From positions 1 through 15,561 of the forward strand of contig CAZGSV010000075.1 in assembly GCA_964528605.1 (NCBI GenBank): a stretch of DNA of 15,561 nucleotides, given 5' to 3'. Position numbers and translations under genes: made by a program. How positions within the stretch are numbered: position 1 is the stretch's first letter; each line of letters opens with the position of its first letter. Shown piece after piece: positions 1 through 6,196 of this stretch. The notes beneath the pieces were generated by a model that was not told the origin of the DNA, searched no databases, and saw only the letters and a list, made by a program, of their open reading frames with translations. The stretch comes from CAZGSV01 sp964528605 (lineage in GTDB: Bacteria; Armatimonadota; Zipacnadia; CAZGSV01).

Positions 1-1
1 C

Positions 2-715
2 GGGGAGCAACGGCTGAGCGCTAAGGAGTTTGCGGAGCGCTGGCGGGCGGCAGTGGAGGGACAGCGGCAACTGCTGGAGCGCGTACGGGTGCTGCGGACT
101 CCTTGGGAGGTCGAGGGGCTGCTGGGCAAGGGAGAGGGGGACTGGCGGGAGGAGCGGGAGCAGTACTCGCAGGCGCTGACGGCGCTGCGGCGCTTTGGGG
201 AGGAGGTGCGCCGGCTGCAAGGGCAACGGAGCGCGTTGCGGGATGAGGTGCGCGCCTTGACGGAGGGCGCGCGTCGGCTGGAGGCAGAGAGTGGCAGGCT
301 AAGAAGGCAGTGGCGGGCGCAGGCGCCGGCGGCCAGCGGAGGTGGGGGTCGTGCGAGCACCGCAGTACAGCAGAGGCGGAGTGAGATAGCCGCTGCGTTG
401 CGCCAAGAACGGATTAGGGTCTTGGAGAGGAGGGCCGGACTGGGGCAGGTGCGGCGAGCGATTGCCTCGCTCAAGGAGCGTTTCGGCATGGGGGAGGTGT
501 GGCGGGTGTTCGGCCAAGTGCGGGGGCAGGCGGAGTTGAAGAAGTTGGAGGTGGTGCGGAACGCGCTGCTGACGCAGGGATTGGAGCGGGCGGGGCGACG
601 GCCCTGCGCCTGGTGGTTTCCGACCGTGGACGCGTCGGGACAGTGGTTTGAGCGTGTGGTGGAGACGATGGAGATGCGCTTGGAGTTCCTGGGCGCACAG
701 GGCAGTCAGGGGTGA
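2..715 (+). CDS. Coiled-coil protein of unknown function (5' end outside window)
   Basis: The reading frame is open from base 2 to a TGA at 713-715, so the gene almost certainly starts before the window; a GTG at 53 is only the first possible in-window start and has no convincing ribosome site. The visible 237 residues are rich in Glu, Arg, Gln and Leu. Long charged stretches (roughly residues 10-115, and again about 125-200 after a short Gly/Ala/Ser hinge) have the heptad-like look of a coiled coil. The last ~35 residues change character: they hold a Pro-Cys-Ala-Trp-Trp-Phe cluster and a Trp-Phe-Glu segment, which looks like a small folded cap rather than coil. No signal peptide or membrane segment is visible in this part. 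It ends 48 bp before dapF on the same strand and could share its transcript. I do not recognise the family and assign no function. Confidence 0.6.
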   Translation, partial: GEQRLSAKEFAERWRAAVEGQRQLLERVRVLRTPWEVEGLLGKGEGDWREEREQYSQALTALRRFGEEVRRLQGQRSALRDEVRALTEGARRLEAESGRLRRQWRAQAPAASGGGGRASTAVQQRRSEIAAALRQERIRVLERRAGLGQVRRAIASLKERFGMGEVWRVFGQVRGQAELKKLEVVRNALLTQGLERAGRRPCAWWFPTVDASGQWFERVVETMEMRLEFLGAQGSQG

Positions 716-763
716 CGGAGGCCGCCCTAGGGAACCCGGCGACGGGTTAGGCGACTGGCAATC

Positions 764-1615
764 ATGAGATTCGTGAAGATGGAAGCGACGGGGAACGACC
801 TGATCTTGGTGGAGGCGCAAGAGGACAAGGACACGAACTGGGCCGAGGTTGCGCGGGCGATGTGCGCGCGGCGTTGGGGGATTGGGTCAGACGGGCTTCT
901 GGTGCTAGCCCGAGGGCAGCGCGCCCCCCGGCGGATGCGGATGTTCAATCCCGACGGCACGGAAGACATGTGCGGGAACGGGCTCCGGTGTGTGGCGACA
1001 TATCTCCAGCGGCGCGGCCGGCTGCGGCCCGAGGGAGGCGCGTTGGAGACGATTGCGGGGCTGCGGCGGGTGAGGCCGGTCGAGGGGGGGCTGATAGAGG
1101 CGGAGGTGGGGGAGCCGGGGCTGCGTCCGGAGGACTTGCCGATGCAGGCCGAAGGGGACAGCACGGTTGACTGGCCGGTGGAGGTGGATGGCGAGCGCCG
1201 GGTGTTGACCGGGGTCTCCATGGGTACGCCGCACGCGGTGCTGTTGACAGATCAGCCGGTGTCGGATGAGGTATTCCTGCGCGTGAGCCCGCGGATCGAG
1301 GTCCACCCCATGTTTCCGGAGCGGACGACCGTGACCTGGTGCTGCGTCCAGGGGCGGGACCTGGTGCAGGCGCGGTTTTGGGAGAGAGCGGTGGGAGAAT
1401 CGCTGTCGTGCGGCACCGGAGCGTGCGCGGCGGTAGTGGCGGCGAGGCTGAAGGGCCTGGTGGGGGACGAAGTGCAGGTGCATATGGCGGGGGGGGAAGC
1501 GCAGGTGCGCTGGAAGGGAAGTGGCAGCGTTTTGCTGGTAGGTCCGGCGCGGGAGGTTTTTGAGGGGGAGTGGCCCTATAGGCCTGGTGGAGGCCTGGGC
1601 GAGGGAGGCGAGTAG
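764..1615 (+). CDS. dapF: Diaminopimelate epimerase (DapF family)
   Basis: DapF interconverts LL- and meso-diaminopimelate in the cytoplasm, without a cofactor, by a two-cysteine acid/base mechanism; the product feeds lysine and peptidoglycan. The 283-residue length is normal. Both catalytic cysteines are present: Cys70 in the MCGNGLRC motif and Cys216 in ESLSCGTGACA. Asn11 (TGND), Asn62 (FNPDG), Glu208 and Arg209 (WERAVGE) match known substrate contacts. Two other contacts are altered: the usual Asn of the SMGNPH motif is Thr155, and the Asn that follows the FPxR segment is Thr189. The ATG at 764 matches the family N-terminus, although no clear ribosome site precedes it. An amidohydrolase starts 19 bp downstream. 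DapF is the best call; a DapF-like amino-acid racemase with a shifted substrate (as known for CntK histidine racemase) is a minor alternative because of the two substitutions. Confidence 0.9.
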   Translation: MRFVKMEATGNDLILVEAQEDKDTNWAEVARAMCARRWGIGSDGLLVLARGQRAPRRMRMFNPDGTEDMCGNGLRCVATYLQRRGRLRPEGGALETIAGLRRVRPVEGGLIEAEVGEPGLRPEDLPMQAEGDSTVDWPVEVDGERRVLTGVSMGTPHAVLLTDQPVSDEVFLRVSPRIEVHPMFPERTTVTWCCVQGRDLVQARFWERAVGESLSCGTGACAAVVAARLKGLVGDEVQVHMAGGEAQVRWKGSGSVLLVGPAREVFEGEWPYRPGGGLGEGGE

Positions 1616-1634
1616 CATCGCTGCGGCATTGGGG

Positions 1635-2861
1635 ATGCGGCCGACGCTGATAAGGGCGAAGGCGGCGTTCCTGGCCTCGGGTTTCCTGGAGGACGTGGGG
1701 GTGGTGTGCCAGGGCGGACGGATAGCGGGCTGCGGCTCGTTCGTGGAGGTGGCCACCAAGCATCCGGTATCGCGGGTGGTGGATTTGGGGGAGATGGTGT
1801 TGCTGCCGGGGCTGGTGAACGCGCACGTGCATCTGGAGTTGACGGGGCTGCGGGGGAGGGCGCCCTTCAGCGGGTCGTTCGCGGACTGGCTGGGCGCGGT
1901 GGGTGCATACATCGCGCGGGCGCCCGGGGGCGAACTGCGCCGGGGGGTAGCGGCGGGAGCGGAGGAGGCCCTGCAAACGGGGACGACGGTGGTAGGTGAC
2001 GTGGCGCTGCGGTGCCCCGCATATGGGGAGATGCGGCGGCGCGGCCTGGGCGGAGTGAGTTTCCTGGAGGTGTTGGGTTTGCGGCGGCGGGTGGCCAACG
2101 GGCTGCTGCGGTGGCGGCAATGGCAGACGCTGTGGATGCGGCCGGACGGGCGAGTGCGAGTGGGGCTCTCTCCCCATGCGCCTTACAGCACCTCCGCGGA
2201 AGCCTATCGGAGCACACTGGCGCTGGCGGAGAGCCGGAAGATGCCGGTGATGACTCACGTGGCGGAGACGCGGGCGGAGGCGGAGTTGATGGAGCGGGGC
2301 ACCGGGGAGTTGGCGGCCCTGATGGAAGAGAAAGGTTGGCTGCCGGAGGGAGTGAAGTGGCAGGCACCCGGGATGTCGCCGGTGGAATGCCTGAACGAGG
2401 TTGGGTTCCTGCGCAAGGGGGCGATGCTGGCGCACGTGAACTACCCGAGCCCGGGCGATCTGCAGCGCATCGCGGACGCGGGGGCAAGCGTAGTCTTCTG
2501 CCCGCAGAGCCATCGGCATTTCGGGCACGAGGAGTACCCGCTGCTCGACATGCTCCGGCTGGGGATCAACGTGGCGCTCGGTACGGACAGCCTGGCGAGC
2601 AACGAATCGCTCTCGATGCTCGCCGAGGCGCAGTTGGTGCGCAACTCGTTCCCGGATGTGCCGCCCTTGGTGCTGCTGGACATGGTCACGGCGAACGGAA
2701 CGAAGGCGTTGGGGCTGGGAGAGGTGGCGGGGCAGATAAGGGAGGGTTACTGGAGCGACATGATAGCGGTGCCGTATCCGCCGGGGCTGCCGGGCGCTCG
2801 GGGGCAGCGCATACTGGACTGGGTGTTCAGCGAGGCGCCACCGGTCAAGCGGCTGCGCTGA
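1635..2861 (+). CDS. Metal-dependent amidohydrolase, SAH/MTA/aminofutalosine deaminase type
   Basis: This 408-residue protein belongs to the amidohydrolase superfamily branch that deaminates adenosine-type or triazine-type rings (SAH/MTA deaminase, chlorohydrolase, aminofutalosine deaminase). A short N-terminal beta domain leads into the TIM barrel. Metal and catalytic residues are all visible: His64 and His66 (NAHVHLE), His208 with Glu211 (THVAET), His267 (AHVNYPS) and Asp318 (LGTDSLAS). His181 (SPHAPYS) is the usual substrate-side His, and the CPQSHRHF segment at 289-296 is typical. I chose the ATG at 1635, because MRPTLIRAKA aligns with the usual family start. The frame is also open from a TTG at 1560, but that would overlap dapF by 56 bp. 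The gene follows dapF by 19 bp, so the two are probably cotranscribed. The substrate cannot be fixed from sequence alone; no menaquinone (mqn) genes are in the window to support the futalosine reading. Confidence 0.85.
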   Translation: MRPTLIRAKAAFLASGFLEDVGVVCQGGRIAGCGSFVEVATKHPVSRVVDLGEMVLLPGLVNAHVHLELTGLRGRAPFSGSFADWLGAVGAYIARAPGGELRRGVAAGAEEALQTGTTVVGDVALRCPAYGEMRRRGLGGVSFLEVLGLRRRVANGLLRWRQWQTLWMRPDGRVRVGLSPHAPYSTSAEAYRSTLALAESRKMPVMTHVAETRAEAELMERGTGELAALMEEKGWLPEGVKWQAPGMSPVECLNEVGFLRKGAMLAHVNYPSPGDLQRIADAGASVVFCPQSHRHFGHEEYPLLDMLRLGINVALGTDSLASNESLSMLAEAQLVRNSFPDVPPLVLLDMVTANGTKALGLGEVAGQIREGYWSDMIAVPYPPGLPGARGQRILDWVFSEAPPVKRLR

Positions 2862-2890
2862 GCGCGCTGTGGTGACCAACGTCGGCGCCT

Positions 2891-2925
2891 GTGCTACGAG
2901 CCGGCGGACCAACGCGGCTCAGCAC
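2891..2925. terminator. Strong hairpin between convergent genes, likely bidirectional terminator
   Basis: GTGCT (2891-2895) pairs with AGCAC (2921-2925), GAGCC (2898-2902) with GGCTC (2916-2920), and GCG (2904-2906) with CGC (2913-2915), around a GACCAA loop. That is 13 base pairs with a 2-nt and a 1-nt bulge on the left arm. It sits 29 bp after the amidohydrolase stop and 36 bp after the stop of the opposing FmdB gene, where a shared terminator would be expected. There is no T-tract on either side, so termination strength is inferred from the stem alone. Confidence 0.5.
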
Positions 2926-2961
2926 CGAGAAGCGCGGGCCACCCCCACAGCCCGAGCGAAC

Positions 2962-3231
2962 CTAGTCCTCGGTCTTGCTCTCGACCTTCGACTCGCTCTT
3001 GGACTTACCGTCGCCGCCCGAGTCCGGGAACTTGGACCGCCGGCCGTTGTTGCCGCGGCCGTAGTCGGTGACGTAGAAACCGGAGCCGCGGAAGATGATG
3101 GCCACTGGGAAGAAGACTTTGCGCACGGGGTTGTGGCACTGCGGGCATTTCTTAACAGGTCGGTCATCTACCTTCTGGACACGTTCGAAGCGGTGTCCGC
3201 AGGTGTCACATTCGTATTCGTAGCACGGCAT
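2962..3231 (-). CDS. FmdB-family zinc-ribbon protein
   Basis: This is an 89-residue protein with the FmdB/CxxC_CXXC_SSSS zinc-ribbon signature. It starts MPCYEYECDTCGHRFE and has a second CPQC knuckle, so Cys8, Cys11, Cys29 and Cys32 should bind one zinc. The conserved PVAIIFRGSGFYVTDY stretch (residues 42-57) follows, as in the family. The tail from about residue 60 is Lys/Ser/Glu-rich and probably disordered. The family is widespread and named for a regulator of formamidase/amidase genes, but its molecular role is poorly defined, so I give no symbol. I chose the ATG at 3231 because the family begins with MPxYEYxC; the frame extends six codons upstream without matching the family. It is monocistronic, with its own promoter (-10 at 3272-3277) and a shared hairpin after its stop. 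Confidence 0.88.
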   Translation of the reverse strand: MPCYEYECDTCGHRFERVQKVDDRPVKKCPQCHNPVRKVFFPVAIIFRGSGFYVTDYGRGNNGRRSKFPDSGGDGKSKSESKVESKTED

Positions 3232-3271
3232 ATGTACCCCAACCCGCAAAGATAGTTTGGCGGATGCGAAT

Positions 3272-3301
3272 AGTATACCCCGTCGGCGGGCGCGGGGTCA
3301 A
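3272..3301 (-). promoter_or_regulatory. Sigma70-like promoter for the FmdB-family gene
   Basis: Reading the minus strand, TTGACC (3301-3296) is followed after 18 bp by TATACT (3277-3272). Both boxes are close to consensus in an otherwise GC-rich background. Transcription would begin near 3265, leaving a leader of about 35 nt before the ATG at 3231. Confidence 0.6.
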
Positions 3302-3317
3302 GCGGATTAGCGCTTGA

Positions 3318-3331
3318 GGCACGAGAGTGCC
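3318..3331. other. Small perfect hairpin between the two divergent promoters
   Basis: GGCAC (3318-3322) and GTGCC (3327-3331) form a 5-bp inverted repeat around GAGA. It lies just upstream of the -35 boxes of both divergent promoters, where an operator could act on either. The stem is short enough to be chance. Confidence 0.25.
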
Positions 3332-3341
3332 AACCGGGGCT

Positions 3342-3370
3342 TTGCGGACGGGCCCAAGCGTGGTTAGAAT
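3342..3370 (+). promoter_or_regulatory. Sigma70-like promoter for the alkaline phosphatase
   Basis: TTGCGG (3342-3347) and TAGAAT (3365-3370) are separated by 17 bp. The start would fall near 3377. It is followed by an AAGGAG ribosome site (3386-3391), 11 nt before the ATG at 3403. I see no repeated element that I would call a Pho box. Confidence 0.55.
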
Positions 3371-3402
3371 GCCTTGCCCGACAGGAAGGAGAAGGTTGGC
3401 AG

Positions 3403-4767
3403 ATGCGCAATAAAAGGCTGATTCTGGTACTAGTTCTGGCCGTTCTGTGGGCGGTAAGCCCTTCTTGGGGCGCGCCGGCGCGGAGCGTGATTCTGATGAT
3501 CGGGGACGGTATGGGCGCGGCGCACGTGCAGGTGGCGGGGGCGTACGAGCGCTTCCTCGGGAGGTGCCTGACGATTGAGGAGATGATGGCGGGGGGCCGA
3601 GGCGGCCTCGTGAGCACTTTCTCGGCCAACCGGCCGATTACGGATTCGGCGGCGGCCGGGACGGCGCTGGCGACCGGCGTAAAGACGAACAATGGCATGC
3701 TTGGCGTACGTCCGGACGGCACCCCGGTGGAGACCATCCTGGAGCAATGCAAGAAGGCGGGAAAGGCCGTCGGGCTGGCCACCAAGACGGGGATTACACA
3801 TGCCACGCCGGCCGCCTTTGCGGCGCACGTGAAATCGCGCGGCGAGGAGGACGAGATAGCGGTACAGGAACTGGCGGCGCACGTGGACTTGATGCTGGGA
3901 GGCGGCAAGCGCGCTTTCCTGCCCGAGTCAATGGGCGGAGGCAGGGAAGACGGGCGGAACCTGTTGCAGGAGGCGCAGCAAGCGGGCTACACGGTGGCGA
4001 CGGGGGGGGCGGAGTTGGCTGGGGCACGCAGCCTGCCGTTGCTGGGCCTGTTTGCGGAGAGCGAACTCGGCTACACGATAGACCGGCCGAAGGGCGAGCC
4101 GACGCTGGCGGAGATGACGGCCAAGGCGCTGGAGTTGCTCAGCGAGGGCGAGCAGGGGTTCTTCCTAATGGTGGAGGGCGGCGAGATAGACTTCGGCGCT
4201 CACGCCAATGACCTGGCGACGATGATCTACGAGTTGCTCGCTTTCGACCAGGCAGTGCGAGTGGCGAGGGACTTTGCGGCGGCCCATCCCGACACCTTGG
4301 TGATCGTCACCGCGGACCACGAGACGGGGGGGCTCACGCTAGCCGGTCTGATGAACTGGGACATCGTGCAGAGCCAGAGCGAGAGCGCGGAGCAGGCGAT
4401 AATGGCGGTGGCGCGGAGCGAGAAGGTCTCGCTCGAGCAACTGCGCGCGGCGGAGCAGAGGCTGGGAGCGAGGTTGAGCGTCGGCGAGCGAGCGCGGCTG
4501 CTGCGCGCCGGGGCCGATTGGGAGGAGGCCGGGAGCCTGCTGGCGCGGAAGCGGTCGGAGCGGGCCGGCGTGAGGTGGTCTTCGTTCGATCACACGGCGG
4601 CGTGGGTCCCAGTGGTGGGCACGGGGCCGGGCAGCGAGCGGCTGCATGCGCTGCAAGACAACACGGACATTCCGGGGCTGCTGCGGTGGGCGCTGGGAAT
4701 CAGCGTGGAACAAGCCGCAGCGGGGGCCGCAAGCCCTGCTATGCCTTGCTGTGCGCGCGGAGGGTGA
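3403..4767 (+). CDS. Secreted alkaline phosphatase (PhoA superfamily)
   Basis: This enzyme hydrolyses phosphomonoesters outside the cytoplasm using two zinc ions, a magnesium ion and a phosphoserine intermediate. The 454-residue protein starts with a Sec signal peptide (MRNKR, then a hydrophobic run to about residue 20; likely cleavage near Ala24-Ala26). All core residues are visible: Asp35 (IGDGMG), nucleophile Ser82 after Asp81 (TDSAAAGT), Thr135 (THATPAA), Glu258, Asp263 and His267 (VEGGEIDFGAH), Asp305-His306 (ADHETGG) and His397 (FDHTAAW). Where E. coli PhoA has Asp153 and Lys328, this protein has His133 and Phe264; His at the first position is common in other bacterial and animal enzymes. 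A charged helical insert (about 325-390) separates the last two metal motifs. It has its own promoter and ribosome site. Its last 29 bp overlap the convergent metallophosphoesterase gene. Family confidence is high; the natural substrate is unknown. Confidence 0.93.
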   Translation: MRNKRLILVLVLAVLWAVSPSWGAPARSVILMIGDGMGAAHVQVAGAYERFLGRCLTIEEMMAGGRGGLVSTFSANRPITDSAAAGTALATGVKTNNGMLGVRPDGTPVETILEQCKKAGKAVGLATKTGITHATPAAFAAHVKSRGEEDEIAVQELAAHVDLMLGGGKRAFLPESMGGGREDGRNLLQEAQQAGYTVATGGAELAGARSLPLLGLFAESELGYTIDRPKGEPTLAEMTAKALELLSEGEQGFFLMVEGGEIDFGAHANDLATMIYELLAFDQAVRVARDFAAAHPDTLVIVTADHETGGLTLAGLMNWDIVQSQSESAEQAIMAVARSEKVSLEQLRAAEQRLGARLSVGERARLLRAGADWEEAGSLLARKRSERAGVRWSSFDHTAAWVPVVGTGPGSERLHALQDNTDIPGLLRWALGISVEQAAAGAASPAMPCCARGG

Positions 4768-5515
4768 TAAGCGAGATCTCGCGGGGACACAGAAGGCGCA
4801 GGGGGAAGCCCTCGCCGGCGCCGCGGGTGACGTAAAGGGTGGTGCCGTTCGCGTTGACTAGCCCGGCGGCGCGCTCCCTGGGTCTCCGGCAGGGGGCGTA
4901 GAGGGGGCCAAGCCGCGGGAGACGTATCTGGCCGCCGTGGGTATGACCGGCGATGGTCAGGGCCAGTTCGGCGATCCGAGGCTGGTCCAGGACGTCGGGG
5001 GAGTGGGTGATGGCGAGGCGGAAGTCGGCGTCGGGCTCAGGGGGGAGAGCGGCGGACAGGTCGGCGTGGTCGCTATAGGCGTCGTCCACGCCGACGAGCC
5101 AGATGCGCGAGCCATTTCTCTCCACCGCCGTGGTCTCGTTCACGAGAAGCCGGATGCCTGCTTGAGCGTAGAGGCACCGCCATTCATCAACCGAGGGGCC
5201 TCGCGGCCCGCCTAGGTATCGCGAGTACCAGAAGAAGCCGTGCTCGTGGTTGCCGAGGGTGGCCCAGACTCCATGCGGCGCCTCGAGTTCGGCGAGCAGC
5301 GGAACGTATTGGGGGGCGTGGCGAGCATTGTGGACCAGGTCGCCGAGCAGGCAGACGAGATCGGCATGCAGGCTGTTGACCAGTTCGACGACTTGCTGCA
5401 CCCGCGAGCGGCCGCCGCGCAGGGGGCTGCCGTGCACATCGGCTACCGCAGCGATGGCGACACCATCAAAGCCAGCGGGCAGGCGAGGGTGCGAGATGGT
5501 GACACGCTCAACCAT
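4739..5515 (-). CDS. Calcineurin-like metallophosphoesterase (YkuE/LpxG-like)
   Basis: The 258-residue protein carries every metallophosphoesterase motif: Asp26 and His28 (ADVHGS), Asp59 (LLGDLV), Asn89-His90 (LGNHEH), His171 (THSPD), and His191 and His193 (GHTHGGQ). The GHTHGGQIRLP motif and overall length resemble the YkuE/UDP-diacylglucosamine-hydrolase-like branch, whose members act at membranes on lipid-linked or periplasmic phosphoesters. No clear signal peptide or membrane helix is present in this ORF. Its ATG lies 6 bp after the stop of a CDP-alcohol phosphatidyltransferase gene, with an AAAGGTTG-type ribosome site inside that gene's end, so the two are translationally linked. That pairing favours a phospholipid or phosphodiester substrate, which is inference. 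The 3' end overlaps the opposing alkaline phosphatase gene by 29 bp. Confidence 0.88.
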   Translation of the reverse strand: MVERVTISHPRLPAGFDGVAIAAVADVHGSPLRGGRSRVQQVVELVNSLHADLVCLLGDLVHNARHAPQYVPLLAELEAPHGVWATLGNHEHGFFWYSRYLGGPRGPSVDEWRCLYAQAGIRLLVNETTAVERNGSRIWLVGVDDAYSDHADLSAALPPEPDADFRLAITHSPDVLDQPRIAELALTIAGHTHGGQIRLPRLGPLYAPCRRPRERAAGLVNANGTTLYVTRGAGEGFPLRLLCPREISLITLRAHSKA

Positions 5516-5521
5516 AAGAGG

Positions 5522-6103
5522 TCAACCTTTGGCAGCGGTGCGGCCGGGCCTGCAGATTCTCACGATGCACTCAGCGCTGTTCAGTACTATGGCGAGCGCC
5601 AGGGCGGCGAACAAGACCAGGTTGACGGCCGAAGTGACCCCGGTCTGGGGGATGACCTCGAGAGCCACCAGGAATAGCAGGTAGAGGTATTGGAGGGAGC
5701 CGGTGAGTTTGCCTAGGGTGGTGGAGGCGGTCTGCTCGCCGCCGCCCGCTGCGGACAGAGAGAACTGGAGCGACAGAATGGTGAGCATTGAGAGGTAAAG
5801 GAAGGCGAACTGGTAAGTGGCGAGGCGACCGGAGGCATAGAAGGTGATGAAGAGGGAGTAGATGAGCACGAAGTCCACGGTGCTGTCGAGGGCTTTGCCG
5901 AAGGAGCCGGCCTGGCGCATCAGCCGCGCGACGCGGCCGTCGGCTACGTCGGTCAGCCAGAGAAGGGCCATGGCGACGACGGCCAGGTAGGGGCGGTGGG
6001 TGGCTACGCCGGCGATGACGAAGGGCAGAAGAATGAGGCGAGAGAAGGTGAGGATGTTGGCGGGGGTGATGAGGGGTGCTTCGGCGGTTGTGTCGCCGGA
6101 CAT
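5522..6103 (-). CDS. CDP-alcohol phosphatidyltransferase family membrane protein
   Basis: This family transfers a phosphatidyl (or similar) group from a CDP-linked donor to an alcohol such as glycerol-3-phosphate or inositol in the membrane. The 193-residue protein has several hydrophobic segments (about residues 21-35, 38-50, 77-91, 97-115, 137-152 and 158-176). The complete family signature is present: Asp52, Asp55-Gly56, Ala59-Arg60, then Gly69, Asp73 and Asp77 at the exact D-x2-DG-x2-AR-x8-G-x3-D-x3-D spacing. I chose the ATG at 6103 because a GAAGGGAG ribosome site (6113-6120) lies 9 nt upstream; a TTG at 6112 is too close to it. The next gene, a metallophosphoesterase, follows after 6 bp. 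It could be a PgsA-like phosphatidylglycerophosphate synthase or a relative with another alcohol acceptor; the sequence does not decide between them. Confidence 0.88.
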   Translation of the reverse strand: MSGDTTAEAPLITPANILTFSRLILLPFVIAGVATHRPYLAVVAMALLWLTDVADGRVARLMRQAGSFGKALDSTVDFVLIYSLFITFYASGRLATYQFAFLYLSMLTILSLQFSLSAAGGGEQTASTTLGKLTGSLQYLYLLFLVALEVIPQTGVTSAVNLVLFAALALAIVLNSAECIVRICRPGRTAAKG

Positions 6104-6163
6104 GAAGACCAACTCCCTTCAGTTAGCCCGCGTCGGCGTTCCCGGCTCCCCATACGCCTCCGC

Positions 6164-6196
6164 GGAAAGACGGACGCCCCAGCGGCTCGGGGTCCG
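6164..6196 (-). terminator. Terminator-like hairpin after the radical SAM gene
   Basis: On the minus strand the hairpin begins right after the TAG stop (6199-6197). CGGAC pairs with GTCCG and CCC with GGG across an eight-nt loop (plus-strand arms 6171-6180 and 6189-6196), with one unpaired base. A short TCTTTCC tract follows (6170-6164). This looks like an intrinsic terminator with a weak T-tract, and it would separate the radical SAM transcript from the downstream lipid pair. Confidence 0.5.

Noticed and set aside
1560..1634. Longer amidohydrolase starting at TTG 1560
   Set aside because: It would overlap dapF by 56 bp and add 25 residues with no family counterpart; the ATG at 1635 aligns with the usual N-terminus.
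905..2098. A 397-codon minus-strand frame in the same area
   Set aside because: Same reason: low-complexity translation opposite two well-supported genes.
945..2912. A 655-codon open frame on the minus strand opposite dapF and the amidohydrolase
   Set aside because: It is an antisense shadow in G-rich DNA: composed of Pro, Arg, Ala and His, with no motif, while the plus-strand frames carry complete enzyme signatures.
4002..4009. Run of eight G in the phosphatase gene (and another at 1489-1496 in dapF), considered as phase-variation tracts
   Set aside because: Both lie well inside coding regions whose frames and motifs are intact on either side, and G runs of 6-8 are common in this strand-biased DNA.
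4771..4782. Perfect 12-bp palindrome GCGAGATCTCGC
   Set aside because: It lies inside the metallophosphoesterase coding region over conserved-looking codons; a single palindrome of this size is not evidence of a site.
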